Assembly (NCBI RefSeq): GCF_024172085.1
Contig: NZ_JAMZDZ010000001.1
Location: 4,464,001 to 4,528,000, forward strand
DNA: 64,000 nt
Source of the DNA: Hamadaea flava
GTDB lineage: Bacteria; Actinomycetota; Actinomycetes; Mycobacteriales; Micromonosporaceae
Direction of reading: 5' to 3'
Shown: piece by piece, positions 15,409-24,374 of the stretch
Position numbering within the stretch: the first letter of the stretch is position 1
Layout of the letters: every line of letters starts with the position of its first letter
Translations under genes and position numbers: made by a program
The notes under the pieces: model-generated
Told to the model about the DNA's origin: nothing
What the model saw: only the letters and a program-made list of their open reading frames with translations
Database searches by the model: none

Positions 15409-17845
15409 ATCGGGACGGGGTGAGGGGGAAGTGGGCGATGCCGGCGCCGACGGTGTAGGCGGAGGGGGTGCAGCCGGAGGAGTCGGTGGACGAGGTGGGG
15501 GTGGTGGCGGGGCGGGCTGCGGCGGTGAGGCGCTGGCGGGTGGCGGTGAGGTCGCCGATCAGCGCAGGCTCCTTCGACCACAGCAGGGCGATCACGCCCG
15601 CGACGTGCGGGGTGGCCATCGAGGTGCCGTCCGCCTTCTCGTAGGTGCCGCCTGGCATCGCCGAGAGCACCTGTTCGCCGGGTGCGGCGATGTCGGGCTT
15701 ACCCGGCGTCTCGGACGAACCCCGGCTGGAGAAGTCGGTGACGGCGCCGTCGCTGTTCACGGCCGCGACGGTGATCGCTGAGGCGTACGTGGCGGGCGGG
15801 TCCGTGATGCTGCCGCAGCGCGGTCCGCTGTTGCCGGCCGCGACGACGACCGCTATTCCAGCGGCGGCCAGCGCGTCGATCGCGGGCCGCAGCGAGGCCG
15901 GGTCGCAGCCTTCGGCTTCGGGGCAGCCCCACGAGTTGGTGAGGATGTTCGGGGCCCGATCCGGGTGCCCGTCGGTGAACGGGTTCCCGCCGGTGGGGAA
16001 CGGTGCCAGCATGAACTGGAGGCAGTCCAGGTAGTAGGACGGGCTGCCCATGTTCCGGGCGAGGTTGACGCAGCCGATCCACTGCGCGCCGGGTGCGACA
16101 CCGACGCCGTCGTGGCCGACCGCGGTCGCGAGGGTGTGCGTACCGTGGCCGTTGTGGTCGGTCGGCTGGGTCGTCCCGTTCCATGGGTCGTACCAGGAGT
16201 CGGGGCCGCCTCGGAAGTTCGCGGCCAGCGCGGGATGCGTACCGTCCGCTCCGGAGTCCGAGGAGCCGACGACGACGCCGGAGCCGGTGACCCCCTCCGC
16301 CCACGCGGTCGGCGCACCGACCATGTCGATGTTCCAATGGTCCGTGCCGGGCGAGGTCAACGGCCCGTGGTGGGTCTCGATCTCCGACGGCAACGGGCGC
16401 AGCACCGGATCGAGCAGAACGCGATCCACGTCGTCGCGGGCGGACAGCCACTGGCGTACGAGCGGGCCGCCGTCCACCTGGATGCCGTTGACCAGGTAGT
16501 ACGGCCGGTAGGACAGGTGCCAGCGGTCGAGCTGCTTGCGCAGGTCGGCCTGCGTACGGTCGGCCTGCTGCACGAGCCGCTGGTAGACGGCGGCCACCCG
16601 GGCGTCCCGCCCGCTGCCAGGCCCGGTCGTCGTCGGGAGCCCGGCCAGCGACGCCTGCTCCTTCATCACCACGAACAGCCGTTCACCGTGCAGACCTGGT
16701 TGACCGCTCACGGCGTACAAGCTGATCGACGCGAGGACGACCAGCGCGGCGAGTGACCAGGCGACGGCCTTGTGCGGGGTTTTCCGGACCGCGAGGCCGT
16801 AGACCAGCGCGAGCACCAGCCCCACCGCGAGTGACCCGCCGGTCGCGACGAGAGTCCAGAAGGGAATGTCGCGGCCAAGCAGGAAGAGGCTGACCTCGTC
16901 GGGGTCGACGAAGGCGAGCGGGCCGAGCGCAGCGATCCCGACGAGCCAGCCCGTCGTACGCGAAGAGGCGAGCGCGGCGGCGGCGAAGCCGAGCGGCGGC
17001 AGCACGAACATGGCCGCGAGCTGCGCGCCGGACGCTCCCAGACCGGCCGCGAACAGCGCGAACGCGACGCCTGCCACCAGCCCGCCCACCACGACCCGCC
17101 GAGCCCGGCCGCCGCTTTCCAGCTGGATCACGGTTTCCGGTCGAATCTTGGGGAAAGATTCGACCGGAAACCCTGATCCAGCGCTGACGGGAGGTTCAAC
17201 GCTAACGGCAGGTCCAGCGCCGACGCCGAACGCCGCCCAGAACGGTCCGTCCAGCATGGACGAGGCGAGCCAGCCCGCGGACGCCGCCGCGAGCACGGCG
17301 AGCAGAGTCTCCAGGGCGCCGCCTAGGGAGCCCAGGACCAGCCACGGCATCAGCGCGACGAGCCCGGCGACGATGGCGAGCCCGACGCTGCCGGCGGTGC
17401 GGGGCCGGCGGCGCAGGAAGAACGCCGCGACCCCCAGCGCGAGCGCGAGCACGAACAGGTACGCCTCGTTCTGCGGATCGGGCACCACTCGGAGGACTCC
17501 GCCGAGCACTGCGACTCCGGTCGCGATCAGCCAGGCGCGGCCGGTCTCGCGGACGGCGGGCGACCGGGGAATCAGGGCGAGCAGTAGCGACGGCACCCCG
17601 GCGAGGAGGCCGAGCACGAGGGCCACGACGACCCAGATCCACCACGGCTGCGGCACGTCGAGCTGCAGGAAGACCTGATCGGCCAACCAGCCCGCGACCT
17701 GCCAGAACAGGGCGAGCGCGACGAGACCGACGCCGACGAATGCGGCCGCGACGATCGCACCGGTGCTCGACGTCGTCGCCGGAGCGGGCGGGGCCGGCGG
17801 GCCAGGTGGCGTATGCCACTGCGCGGAAGGCGGCTGATCGGCCAT
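15407..17845 (-). CDS. Membrane-embedded S8 family serine protease (subtilase)
   Basis: The 812-residue protein starts with a Pro-rich cytoplasmic segment, then about ten to twelve membrane spans (residues 25-385). Next comes a segment resembling an inhibitor-I9 propeptide (LRKQLDRWHLSYRPYYLVNG, near 440-500) and a complete subtilase domain. The catalytic triad is Asp530 (VVGSSDSGADG), His567 (HNGHGTHTLA) and Ser742 (DGTSMATPHVAG). Cysteines in the domain suggest an extracellular location, so the enzyme would be tethered outside the membrane. Residues about 222-242, between membrane spans, are encoded by a palindromic repeat copy. The start ATG overlaps the ATG of the divergent glpD frame. 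Substrate unknown. Confidence 0.9.
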   Translation of the reverse strand: MADQPPSAQWHTPPGPPAPPAPATTSSTGAIVAAAFVGVGLVALALFWQVAGWLADQVFLQLDVPQPWWIWVVVALVLGLLAGVPSLLLALIPRSPAVRETGRAWLIATGVAVLGGVLRVVPDPQNEAYLFVLALALGVAAFFLRRRPRTAGSVGLAIVAGLVALMPWLVLGSLGGALETLLAVLAAASAGWLASSMLDGPFWAAFGVGAGPAVSVEPPVSAGSGFPVESFPKIRPETVIQLESGGRARRVVVGGLVAGVAFALFAAGLGASGAQLAAMFVLPPLGFAAAALASSRTTGWLVGIAALGPLAFVDPDEVSLFLLGRDIPFWTLVATGGSLAVGLVLALVYGLAVRKTPHKAVAWSLAALVVLASISLYAVSGQPGLHGERLFVVMKEQASLAGLPTTTGPGSGRDARVAAVYQRLVQQADRTQADLRKQLDRWHLSYRPYYLVNGIQVDGGPLVRQWLSARDDVDRVLLDPVLRPLPSEIETHHGPLTSPGTDHWNIDMVGAPTAWAEGVTGSGVVVGSSDSGADGTHPALAANFRGGPDSWYDPWNGTTQPTDHNGHGTHTLATAVGHDGVGVAPGAQWIGCVNLARNMGSPSYYLDCLQFMLAPFPTGGNPFTDGHPDRAPNILTNSWGCPEAEGCDPASLRPAIDALAAAGIAVVVAAGNSGPRCGSITDPPATYASAITVAAVNSDGAVTDFSSRGSSETPGKPDIAAPGEQVLSAMPGGTYEKADGTSMATPHVAGVIALLWSKEPALIGDLTATRQRLTAAARPATTPTSSTDSSGCTPSAYTVGAGIAHFPLTPSR
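17122..17182. repeat. Palindromic repeat, copy 1, inside the subtilase coding region
   Basis: The left arm (17122-17149, starting GCTGGATCACGG and ending CGAATCTT) pairs with the right arm (17155-17182, starting AAGATTCG and ending CTGATCCAGC) over 28 bp with one mismatch and a 5-nt loop. The same termini and core occur at 34701, 44985 and 49914 between genes. Here it is read in frame as about 21 residues of the protease. Confidence 0.9.
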
Positions 17846-17867
17846 GATCGCACAGTATCGTGCAGGT

Positions 17868-19658
17868 GTGCGCGACCGTCAGGTCTCCCGGAACACCGCC
17901 GGCACCCTGTCGCCCGCACGCCGCGTCACCGATCTGCGCCGGCTCGCCGAGGAAGAGTTCGACGTGCTGGTCATCGGGGGCGGCGTGACCGGCGCCGGGG
18001 CCGCGCTCGATGCCGCCTCCCGCGGCTTGTCCGTCGCCTTGATCGAGGCGAACGACTTGGCCAGCGGCACGTCGTCGCGGTCGAGCAAGCTCGTCCACGG
18101 CGGGCTGCGTTATCTGGAGCAACTGGAGTTCCACCTCGTCCACGAGGCGTTGCGGGAACGCGGGCTGCTCGCCACCCGGCTCGCGCCGCACCTCGTCCGG
18201 CCCGTGCCGTTCCTGGTCCCCCTCCCGGGTGACGCGGCATGGAAGCGCGCCTGGAATCGGGTCTACTACGGTGCCGGGGTCGCGCTCTACGACGCGTTCG
18301 CCGCCGGGCTTCAGGGCGCGTCCGGCCGCGGCATGCCGCTGCACCGCCACCTCACCCAGCGCGGCGCGCACCAGCTCTTCCCGTCCTTGCGGCCGGAGGC
18401 CGCGGTCGGCGCCATCCGCTATTTCGACGGCCAGGTGGACGACGCGCGGCTCGTGATCTCGCTGGCGCGTACGGCCGCGAGTCTCGGCGCGGCGGTGGTC
18501 ACCCGGGTGCGGGCGACCGGTCTCACGCGCCAGGCTCGGGAGATCACCGGGGTACGCGCAACGGACGAGACCGGCCGGGAGTTCACCATCCGGGCCCGGA
18601 CCGTCGTCGCCGCGACCGGCGTCTGGAGCGACGACATCACCGCGCTGCTCCCCGACGCCCGGCCTGGGCTGCGCGTACGCGCTTCGAAGGGCATCCACCT
18701 GGTGGTCCCCCGGTCAGCCATCACCGGCGACGTCGGGCTGATCCTGCGTACGGCGTCGAGCGTGCTGTTCGTGATCCCGTGGGGCGGGCACTGGCTCATC
18801 GGCACCACCGACACGGACTGGATGCTCGACCGGGAACATCCGGCGGCCAGCGCGCGCGACATCGACTACCTGCTCAGCGAGGTGAACAAGGTCCTCGACC
18901 GCCCGATCGGCCGGGACGACATCGAAGGCGTGTACGCCGGACTCCGTCCCCTGCTGTCCGGCGAGGAGGACTCCACCTCGGCGCTCAGCCGGGAGCACGC
19001 CGTCGTCGAACCGATGCTCGGGCTGTTCCTGGTGGCCGGGGGCAAGCTCACGACCTACCGGGTCATGGCGTCCGACGTCGTGGACCGCGTCGTCCGCCGG
19101 CTCCGGTCGCTCGATCCGGCGAGCTGGGCGGAGGGCCGAAAGCGGCCCGGACAAGGCGGTCTGGAGTCGGCGACCGACGACCTGCCGCTCCTCGGGGCGG
19201 ACGGCTATCAGGCGATGTGGCGTCGGCGGGCCGAACTCGCCCGGCGGGCGAAGTCACGACTCACCGTCGGCGCGGTCGAACACCTGCTGGAACGCTACGG
19301 GACGCTGACCGTCGACCTGCTGCACTTGATCGACTCCGCCGTCGATCTGGGCGATCCGTTGGAGGGCGCGCCCGAATACCTCGCCGTCGAAGTGGCGTAC
19401 GCGGCCGGTGCCGAAGGGGCGCTGCACCTCGACGATGTGCTGACTCGGCGTACGCGGATCAGCATCGAGACCGAACATCGCGGGGTCGAGACGGCGCCGC
19501 ACGCGGCCCGGATCATGGCCGGCGTCCTGGGCTGGGACGAGGCCACCACGCGCGCCGAGGTCGAGGCGTACGAGCGCCGGGTGGACGCCGAACGGCGGTC
19601 GCAGACGATGCCCGACGACGCCTCCGCGGACGCCGCCCGCACCCGCTCCTCGCGTTAG
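17868..19658 (+). CDS. glpD: Glycerol-3-phosphate dehydrogenase, FAD-dependent
   Basis: From GTG 17868 the protein has 596 residues; an ATG at 17844 would add eight. I prefer 17868 because a -10-like TATCGT (17856-17861) lies 6 nt before it, which would make a leaderless start. The Rossmann loop VLVIGGGVTGAGAALDAASRG is near residues 33-53, followed by SSRSSKLVHGGLRYLEQ, RYFDGQVDDARLVISLAR, KGIHLVVPRSAI, IPWGGHWLIGTTDTDW and AGLRPLLSG. A C-terminal DAO_C domain carries AEGALHLDDVLTRRTRISIE. It oxidises sn-glycerol 3-phosphate to dihydroxyacetone phosphate at the membrane. No glpF or glpK adjoins it. Confidence 0.95.
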   Translation: MRDRQVSRNTAGTLSPARRVTDLRRLAEEEFDVLVIGGGVTGAGAALDAASRGLSVALIEANDLASGTSSRSSKLVHGGLRYLEQLEFHLVHEALRERGLLATRLAPHLVRPVPFLVPLPGDAAWKRAWNRVYYGAGVALYDAFAAGLQGASGRGMPLHRHLTQRGAHQLFPSLRPEAAVGAIRYFDGQVDDARLVISLARTAASLGAAVVTRVRATGLTRQAREITGVRATDETGREFTIRARTVVAATGVWSDDITALLPDARPGLRVRASKGIHLVVPRSAITGDVGLILRTASSVLFVIPWGGHWLIGTTDTDWMLDREHPAASARDIDYLLSEVNKVLDRPIGRDDIEGVYAGLRPLLSGEEDSTSALSREHAVVEPMLGLFLVAGGKLTTYRVMASDVVDRVVRRLRSLDPASWAEGRKRPGQGGLESATDDLPLLGADGYQAMWRRRAELARRAKSRLTVGAVEHLLERYGTLTVDLLHLIDSAVDLGDPLEGAPEYLAVEVAYAAGAEGALHLDDVLTRRTRISIETEHRGVETAPHAARIMAGVLGWDEATTRAEVEAYERRVDAERRSQTMPDDASADAARTRSSR

Positions 19659-19663
19659 GTGAA

Positions 19664-19716
19664 GATCACGGTTACGCATGCCTCCGCGGGCGGTTTTGGC
19701 ATGCGTAACCGTGATC
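19664..19716. repeat. Palindromic repeat, copy 2 (between convergent genes)
   Basis: GATCACGGTTACGCATGCC (19664-19682) and GGCATGCGTAACCGTGATC (19698-19716) are perfect reverse complements with a 15-nt loop. It starts 5 nt after the glpD stop and ends 8 nt before the stop of the convergent oxidase gene, so it could end transcripts from both sides. Confidence 0.9.
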
Positions 19717-19724
19717 CGCAGGGA

Positions 19725-21143
19725 TTAGAAGATCTTGCCCGGGTTGAGGATGCCGCGCGGGTCCAGGGCGTCCTTGATCGCCTTTTGAACGCGCATGCTG
19801 ACCGGTCCGGCCTCGGTCGCCAGCCAGCCGCGTTTGAGCAGGCCGACCCCGTGTTCGCCGGTGCACGTGCCGCCCAACGCCAGGCCCAGCTCCATGATCT
19901 CGTCGAAGACGACGTGGCCACGCTGGACGCTGGCCGGATCAGCCCGGTCCACCACGATGTTCGGATGCAGGTTGCCGTCGCCGGCGTGGCCGACCACCCC
20001 GACGGTGATCTCGTGGCGGGCGGCGATCTCGGCGATGCCGTCGAGCAGCTCGGCTAGCCGGGACCGGGGCACCGCGATGTCGTCCAAGATCAGGCCGCCG
20101 CGGTCGTGCATCCCGGCCGCGAGGTGCTCCATCGCCGGGTGCGCCGCCCGCCGCGCCTGCAACAGGGCGGCGGCTTCCTCGTCGTCGGTGGCCCGGTAGA
20201 CCTCGGTCGCGCCCGCCGCCAGCGCCAGTTCGGCGATCCGGTCGAGGTCGGCGGCGGCCCGGCCACCGGTGTCGGCCGCCGCCAGCAGGATCGCCGCGGC
20301 CTCCTGATCCAGCCCCATCGGCCGGTACGCCTCGATGGCGCGCAGATGGACGTTGTCCAGCAGCTCCAGCAGGCTCGGGGCGGCACCGCTCGCCATGATC
20401 TCGTTGACCGCCTTGCCGGCGGTGGCGGTGGTGGGGAAGACGGCGACCAGGCTCAGCGACTGCTCCGGCGCGGGGCGCAAGGCCACCGTCACCTCGGTGA
20501 CGATCCCTAGCGTGCCCTCGGAGCCGACGAACAGGCTGGTCAGGTCATAGCCCGCGACACCCTTCGGCGTACGCCGGCCGGTGCGCAGCACCTCCCCGTC
20601 GGCGAGGACGACCTCCAGCCCGATGACATATCCCGTGGTGACGCCGTATTTCACGCAGCACATGCCGCCCGCGTTGGTGGCCACGTTGCCACCGATCGTC
20701 GACGACTCGAACGAACCCGGGTCCGGCGGGTAGTGCAGGCCCTTCTCGCGTACGGCCCGGCCGAGGACGGCGTTGACCACGCCAGGCTGCACGACGGCGA
20801 TCCGGTTGACCGGGTCGATCTCCAGGATCTGGTCCATCAGCGTCAGGCTCAGCACGACGCAGCCGTCCACGGCGTTCGCGCCGCCGGCCAACCCGGTCCG
20901 GGCGCCCTGCGGCACCACCGGCACCCCGTGCTCGGCCGCGGCCTTGACGACGGCCACGACTTCGTCGGTGCTCCGCGGCCGCACCACCACGGCAGGCAGG
21001 CCGTCCGCCACGAGGTCGGCCTCGTCCCGCCGGTACATCTCCACCAGGTCCCGATCGGTGATCACCCGATCGGCGGGCAAGAGCGCCCGCAACTGATCCA
21101 CAACACCCACACTCCGGAATGTAGACCGCCGAGCGTCATTCAC
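19725..21143 (-). CDS. FAD-linked oxidase, GlcD / D-lactate dehydrogenase type
   Basis: The 472-residue protein has an N-terminal PCMH FAD-binding domain: VVVRPRSTDEVVAVVKAAAE, VPVVPQGARTGLAGGA, PGSFESSTIGGNVATNAGG (pyrophosphate loop) and SLFVGSEGTLGIVTEVTVAL. The C-terminal FAD-oxidase domain ends with VGHAGDGNLHPNIVVD, where the His residues are catalytic in relatives, and GTCTGEHGVGLLKRGWL. These enzymes oxidise 2-hydroxy acids such as glycolate or D-lactate. The exact substrate cannot be read. The ATG at 21143 gives MNDARRSTFRS; a later in-frame start is possible. Confidence 0.9.
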   Translation of the reverse strand: MNDARRSTFRSVGVVDQLRALLPADRVITDRDLVEMYRRDEADLVADGLPAVVVRPRSTDEVVAVVKAAAEHGVPVVPQGARTGLAGGANAVDGCVVLSLTLMDQILEIDPVNRIAVVQPGVVNAVLGRAVREKGLHYPPDPGSFESSTIGGNVATNAGGMCCVKYGVTTGYVIGLEVVLADGEVLRTGRRTPKGVAGYDLTSLFVGSEGTLGIVTEVTVALRPAPEQSLSLVAVFPTTATAGKAVNEIMASGAAPSLLELLDNVHLRAIEAYRPMGLDQEAAAILLAAADTGGRAAADLDRIAELALAAGATEVYRATDDEEAAALLQARRAAHPAMEHLAAGMHDRGGLILDDIAVPRSRLAELLDGIAEIAARHEITVGVVGHAGDGNLHPNIVVDRADPASVQRGHVVFDEIMELGLALGGTCTGEHGVGLLKRGWLATEAGPVSMRVQKAIKDALDPRGILNPGKIF

Positions 21144-21241
21144 ACACCTGGGGAAAACCCGGGGGAACAGGGCTCCCGCCGGGGAGCGCTGGCGTGAGCC
21201 GCCAGGAGTGCAGTCAGGTTGACCGAGTACGCTCAGCGATC

Positions 21242-22123
21242 ATGGAGCGCTTCCACATCGACCACCTTCCCGGCACCGTCGACCTGCTCACGCGCAGCTT
21301 CCTCCCGGAGGACGCGGCCGAAGCGCGCGAGATCGTGGAACTGCTCCGGCCGACCGACGAACGGCGTACCACCGGCTTCGTGGCGACCGACGGGGCGCGC
21401 GTGATCGGCGTGGCCTTCGCCGCGGTGAGCCACGCGGACCCCACGGTCGGGCACCTGGACCTGCTGGCGGTCGATCCCGGGCACCGGCGGCGCGGCCTGG
21501 GCAGCGAGCTGATCGCGCAGGCCGAGCAGGGGCTGCGCGAGCTGGGTTGTGAGGTCGTCCGGGTGGCCGGCAACCCGCCGGACTACGCGTTCCCGGGCGT
21601 GGACGTGCGCTACACCCCGGCGATCTGCACGCTCACCAAGGCCGGATACGCCCATGAGCGCACCGCCTGGAACATGACCGCCGAGTTGCGACCGGGGTCG
21701 AAGGCGCTGGCCGACACCTCGGCCGCCGAGGCCCGGCTCGCCGAGCAGGGCGTCGAGGTACGCGTGGCCGAGGCGAACGACGTCGCCCGGCTGCGGCCGA
21801 TCATCGCCGCCGAATGGGGCGGGCACTGGGCCGCCGAGATCACCTCCGCGCAGGCGGTGCACATCGCCGTGCAAGACGGCGAGCCGATCGCATTCGCGGC
21901 CTGGGGTTGTACGCGACCGGGCTGGTTCGGGCCGATGGGTACCCGGCCGGCCGCCAAGGGGCTGGGGATCGGTTCGGTGTTGCTGCGGCGTTGCCTGGCC
22001 GATCAGGCGAAGGCGGGCGTGACCCGGGCGCAGATCGGCTGGGTCGGGCCGGTGCCGTTCTACGCCCAGGCGGCGGACGCGTACATCGAGCGGGTCTTCT
22101 TCCTGTACAGCAAAGACCTGTAA
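21242..22123 (+). CDS. Twin-domain GNAT acetyltransferase
   Basis: From ATG 21242 the protein has 293 residues and two GNAT domains. The first holds the acetyl-CoA loop LDLLAVDPGHRRRGLGSEL near residue 85. The second has TRPAAKGLGIGSVLLRRCL near 245 with ARAQIGWVGPVPFYAQ-type beta bulge behind it. The arrangement resembles mycothiol synthase but the substrate residues do not identify it as MshD. A -10-like TACGCT at 21228-21233 is only 8 nt before the ATG, so the leader would be very short or absent. The longer open frame from 21194 has no such signal. Confidence 0.85.
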   Translation: MERFHIDHLPGTVDLLTRSFLPEDAAEAREIVELLRPTDERRTTGFVATDGARVIGVAFAAVSHADPTVGHLDLLAVDPGHRRRGLGSELIAQAEQGLRELGCEVVRVAGNPPDYAFPGVDVRYTPAICTLTKAGYAHERTAWNMTAELRPGSKALADTSAAEARLAEQGVEVRVAEANDVARLRPIIAAEWGGHWAAEITSAQAVHIAVQDGEPIAFAAWGCTRPGWFGPMGTRPAAKGLGIGSVLLRRCLADQAKAGVTRAQIGWVGPVPFYAQAADAYIERVFFLYSKDL

Positions 22124-22178
22124 CGCCAATTTTCCCGAAACGGACATCCGTCGCTTTTGGGTCGGGCAGGATGGCCTC

Positions 22179-23579
22179 ATGCAGCCCTCTGCCACCAGTA
22201 CGCACGCCCACCACACCGGTGCGGTCCTGCTCGTCGCCTCGGCGGCGGCGCTCGGCGGATTCCTGTTCGGTTACGACACCGCCGTCATCAACGGCGCGGT
22301 CGACGCCATCAAGGAAGACTTCCACCTGAACTCGGCGGTACTGGGCTTCGTGGTCTCCTCGGCCCTGCTCGGCTCGGCGGTCGGCGCCTGGTACGCCGGT
22401 CCCCTCGCCGACCGCTACGGCCGGCTCAAGGTGATGGTGATCGCCGCGATCGTCTTCTTCATCGGCTCGATCGGCTCGGCCCTGGCGGTCGGCCCGATCG
22501 ACCTCACGGCGTGGCGCATCCTAGGTGGACTCGCGGTGGGCGCGGCGAGCGTCATCGCCCCGGCATACATCGCCGAGATCAGCCCGCCCGACATCCGGGG
22601 GCGGCTGGGCTCGCTGCAGCAGCTGGCCATCGTCACGGGCATCTTCGCCTCCCAGCTCGTGAACTACGCCATCGCCAAGAGCGCGGGCGGCGCCGGCAAC
22701 CCGATCGGCTGGGGCGGTGACGCCTGGCGCTGGATGTTCGCCGCCGAGTGCATCCCGGCGATCGTGTACCTGATCTTCGCGCTCCAGATTCCCGAGTCCC
22801 CCCGATATCTCGTCCGCCGGGGCCGGCTCGATGAGGCCAAGACCGTCCTCGACCGCATCGTCGGCGGCAACACCGCCCAGCAGGTCCGCGACATCCAGGC
22901 CAGCCTGCGCGGCATCCAGGACAAGGTTCAGCTGCGCGACCTGAAGGGACCACGGTTCGGGCTGCTCCCGATCGTCTGGGTCGGCATCCTGCTGTCGGTG
23001 TTCCAGCAGTTCGTCGGCATCAACGTGATCTTCTACTACTCGACCACGCTGTGGCAGGCCGTCGGGTTCAACGAGAGCGACTCGTTCGTCATCTCCGTGA
23101 TCACCAGCGTCACGAACGTCGTCACCACACTGGTCGCGATCGCGCTGGTGGACAAGATCGGGCGGAAGCCGCTGCTGCTCATCGGCGCGGCCGGCATGAT
23201 GATCACCCTCGGCACGCTGGCCTGGGCCTTCAGCACGGCGACCGGCAGCGGTGACAGCCTCACCCTGAGCCCGACGGTGGGCAAGATCGCCCTGGTCGCG
23301 GCCAACCTCTACGTGGTGTCCTTCGGCATGAGCTGGGGACCCGTGGTCTGGGTCCTGCTCGGCGAGATGTTCAGCAACAAGATCCGCGTCACCGCGCTCG
23401 CGGTCGCCGCCGCCGCCCAGTGGATCGCCAACTGGCTGGTCTCCTCGACCTTCCCGGCGCTGTCCGACATCGGCCTCGGCTTCGCGTACCTGGTCTACAC
23501 GATCTTCGCGACGCTCGCCTTCATCTTCGTCCTCCGAACCGTCCGGGAGACGAAGGGCCGGGCTTTGGAATCCATGTAG
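22179..23579 (+). CDS. Sugar porter family MFS transporter
   Basis: The 466-residue protein has twelve membrane spans and the full sugar-porter signature set: GGFLFGYDTAVINGAV in helix 1, GPLADRYGRLKVM after helix 2, PESPRYLVRRGRLDEA in the central loop, QQFVGINVIFYYS in helix 7, DKIGRKPLLLIG after helix 8 and RTVRETKGRALE at the end. Relatives are XylE, GalP and GLUT; transport is proton symport or facilitated diffusion of hexoses, pentoses or inositol. GGCAGGATGG precedes the ATG. No sugar catabolic genes are adjacent, so the sugar is unknown. Confidence 0.94.
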   Translation: MQPSATSTHAHHTGAVLLVASAAALGGFLFGYDTAVINGAVDAIKEDFHLNSAVLGFVVSSALLGSAVGAWYAGPLADRYGRLKVMVIAAIVFFIGSIGSALAVGPIDLTAWRILGGLAVGAASVIAPAYIAEISPPDIRGRLGSLQQLAIVTGIFASQLVNYAIAKSAGGAGNPIGWGGDAWRWMFAAECIPAIVYLIFALQIPESPRYLVRRGRLDEAKTVLDRIVGGNTAQQVRDIQASLRGIQDKVQLRDLKGPRFGLLPIVWVGILLSVFQQFVGINVIFYYSTTLWQAVGFNESDSFVISVITSVTNVVTTLVAIALVDKIGRKPLLLIGAAGMMITLGTLAWAFSTATGSGDSLTLSPTVGKIALVAANLYVVSFGMSWGPVVWVLLGEMFSNKIRVTALAVAAAAQWIANWLVSSTFPALSDIGLGFAYLVYTIFATLAFIFVLRTVRETKGRALESM

Positions 23580-23588
23580 CTGTTTGCG

Positions 23589-23647
23589 GCAGATCACGGA
23601 TGTGCAGGCTTCCCGAGCCGGTTTCTGCCTGCGTAACCGTGATCTGC
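23589..23647. repeat. Palindromic repeat, copy 3 (between convergent genes)
   Basis: The arms 23589-23609 (GCAGATCACGG...GCAGGC) and 23627-23647 (GCCTGCGTAACCGTGATCTGC) pair over 21 positions with three mismatches. It lies 10 nt past the sugar porter stop and 11 nt before the convergent cutC stop. Confidence 0.85.
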
Positions 23648-23657
23648 ATCCAGACGG

Positions 23658-24323
23658 CTAGGAGAGGAGGGCGCGCCAGCGCCCGACGGCCGACGGGCAC
23701 ACCGGCGAGGTCCACAAGCCGTCCTCCCGAGCGGTACTGCCCACGTGAAACGCCCGGATCCCCGCGTCCAGCAACGCCGGAACCACATCCTCGGTGAGCC
23801 CGCCACCGGCGAGCACCCGGCTGGGGTCACGCTTGACGAGGTTCACCCAGCCTTCGCGTACGCCCACCGGCGACCCAGCGGTCAGCACGGCGTCGACGCC
23901 CGGCAGGTCGAGCACGTCGACCCAGGCGCGATCGGTGTCCCGGGCATGGTCGATGGCGCGGTGGAACGTCCACGGCCGCCCGTGCAGCCGCTCCGCGATC
24001 CGTTCGCAGGTCGCGACGTCGACCTCGCCGGAGTCGTCGAGGAACCCGAAGACCAGCCCGGCCACCCCCGTCGCGAGCAGTTCGTCCGCGAGCCCCACCA
24101 GGTCCGGCCCAGCCGCGAAGTCGGCTGTCGTGCGCAGCATCGCGCGTACCGGGAGATCGGTGGCGGCGACGACCGCAGCCGCGACTGAGGGCGTGGGACT
24201 GAGGCCGTCGGCCGACATCTGCGCGACGAGCTCGAGCCGGTCGGCTCCGCCCGCCTGCGCGGCCTCGGCGTCGGCCGGGCTGAGCGCGATGACCTCGAGC
24301 AGGGGTGTCACGTCTGGGATCAT
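23658..24323 (-). CDS. cutC: CutC family protein (copper homeostasis)
   Basis: I use ATG 24323, which gives the family start MIPDVTPLLEVIALSPADAEAAQAGGADRLELV. The 221-residue TIM barrel shows MSADGLSPTPS, PVRAMLRTTADF, GLVFGFLDDSGEVDV, WTFHRAIDHARDTDRAW, GVDAVLTAGSP and ILAGGGLTEDVVPAL-type strands in order. CutC proteins were named for copper tolerance in E. coli; their chemistry remains unsettled. The longer open frame to 24392 runs into the promoter of the divergent HD gene. Confidence 0.9.
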   Translation of the reverse strand: MIPDVTPLLEVIALSPADAEAAQAGGADRLELVAQMSADGLSPTPSVAAAVVAATDLPVRAMLRTTADFAAGPDLVGLADELLATGVAGLVFGFLDDSGEVDVATCERIAERLHGRPWTFHRAIDHARDTDRAWVDVLDLPGVDAVLTAGSPVGVREGWVNLVKRDPSRVLAGGGLTEDVVPALLDAGIRAFHVGSTAREDGLWTSPVCPSAVGRWRALLS

Positions 24324-24362
24324 GGCAAACCGCGCGCACGGGATGGTGAACGGGGTTGGAAC

Positions 24363-24374
24363 TATGCTCGCGAT
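24363..24374 (+). promoter_or_regulatory. Promoter of the HD-domain gene with leaderless start
   Basis: TATGCT (24363-24368) is a good -10 hexamer ending 6 nt before GTG 24375, so transcription would begin at or next to the start codon. No Shine-Dalgarno sequence is seen in the gap. Confidence 0.4.
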
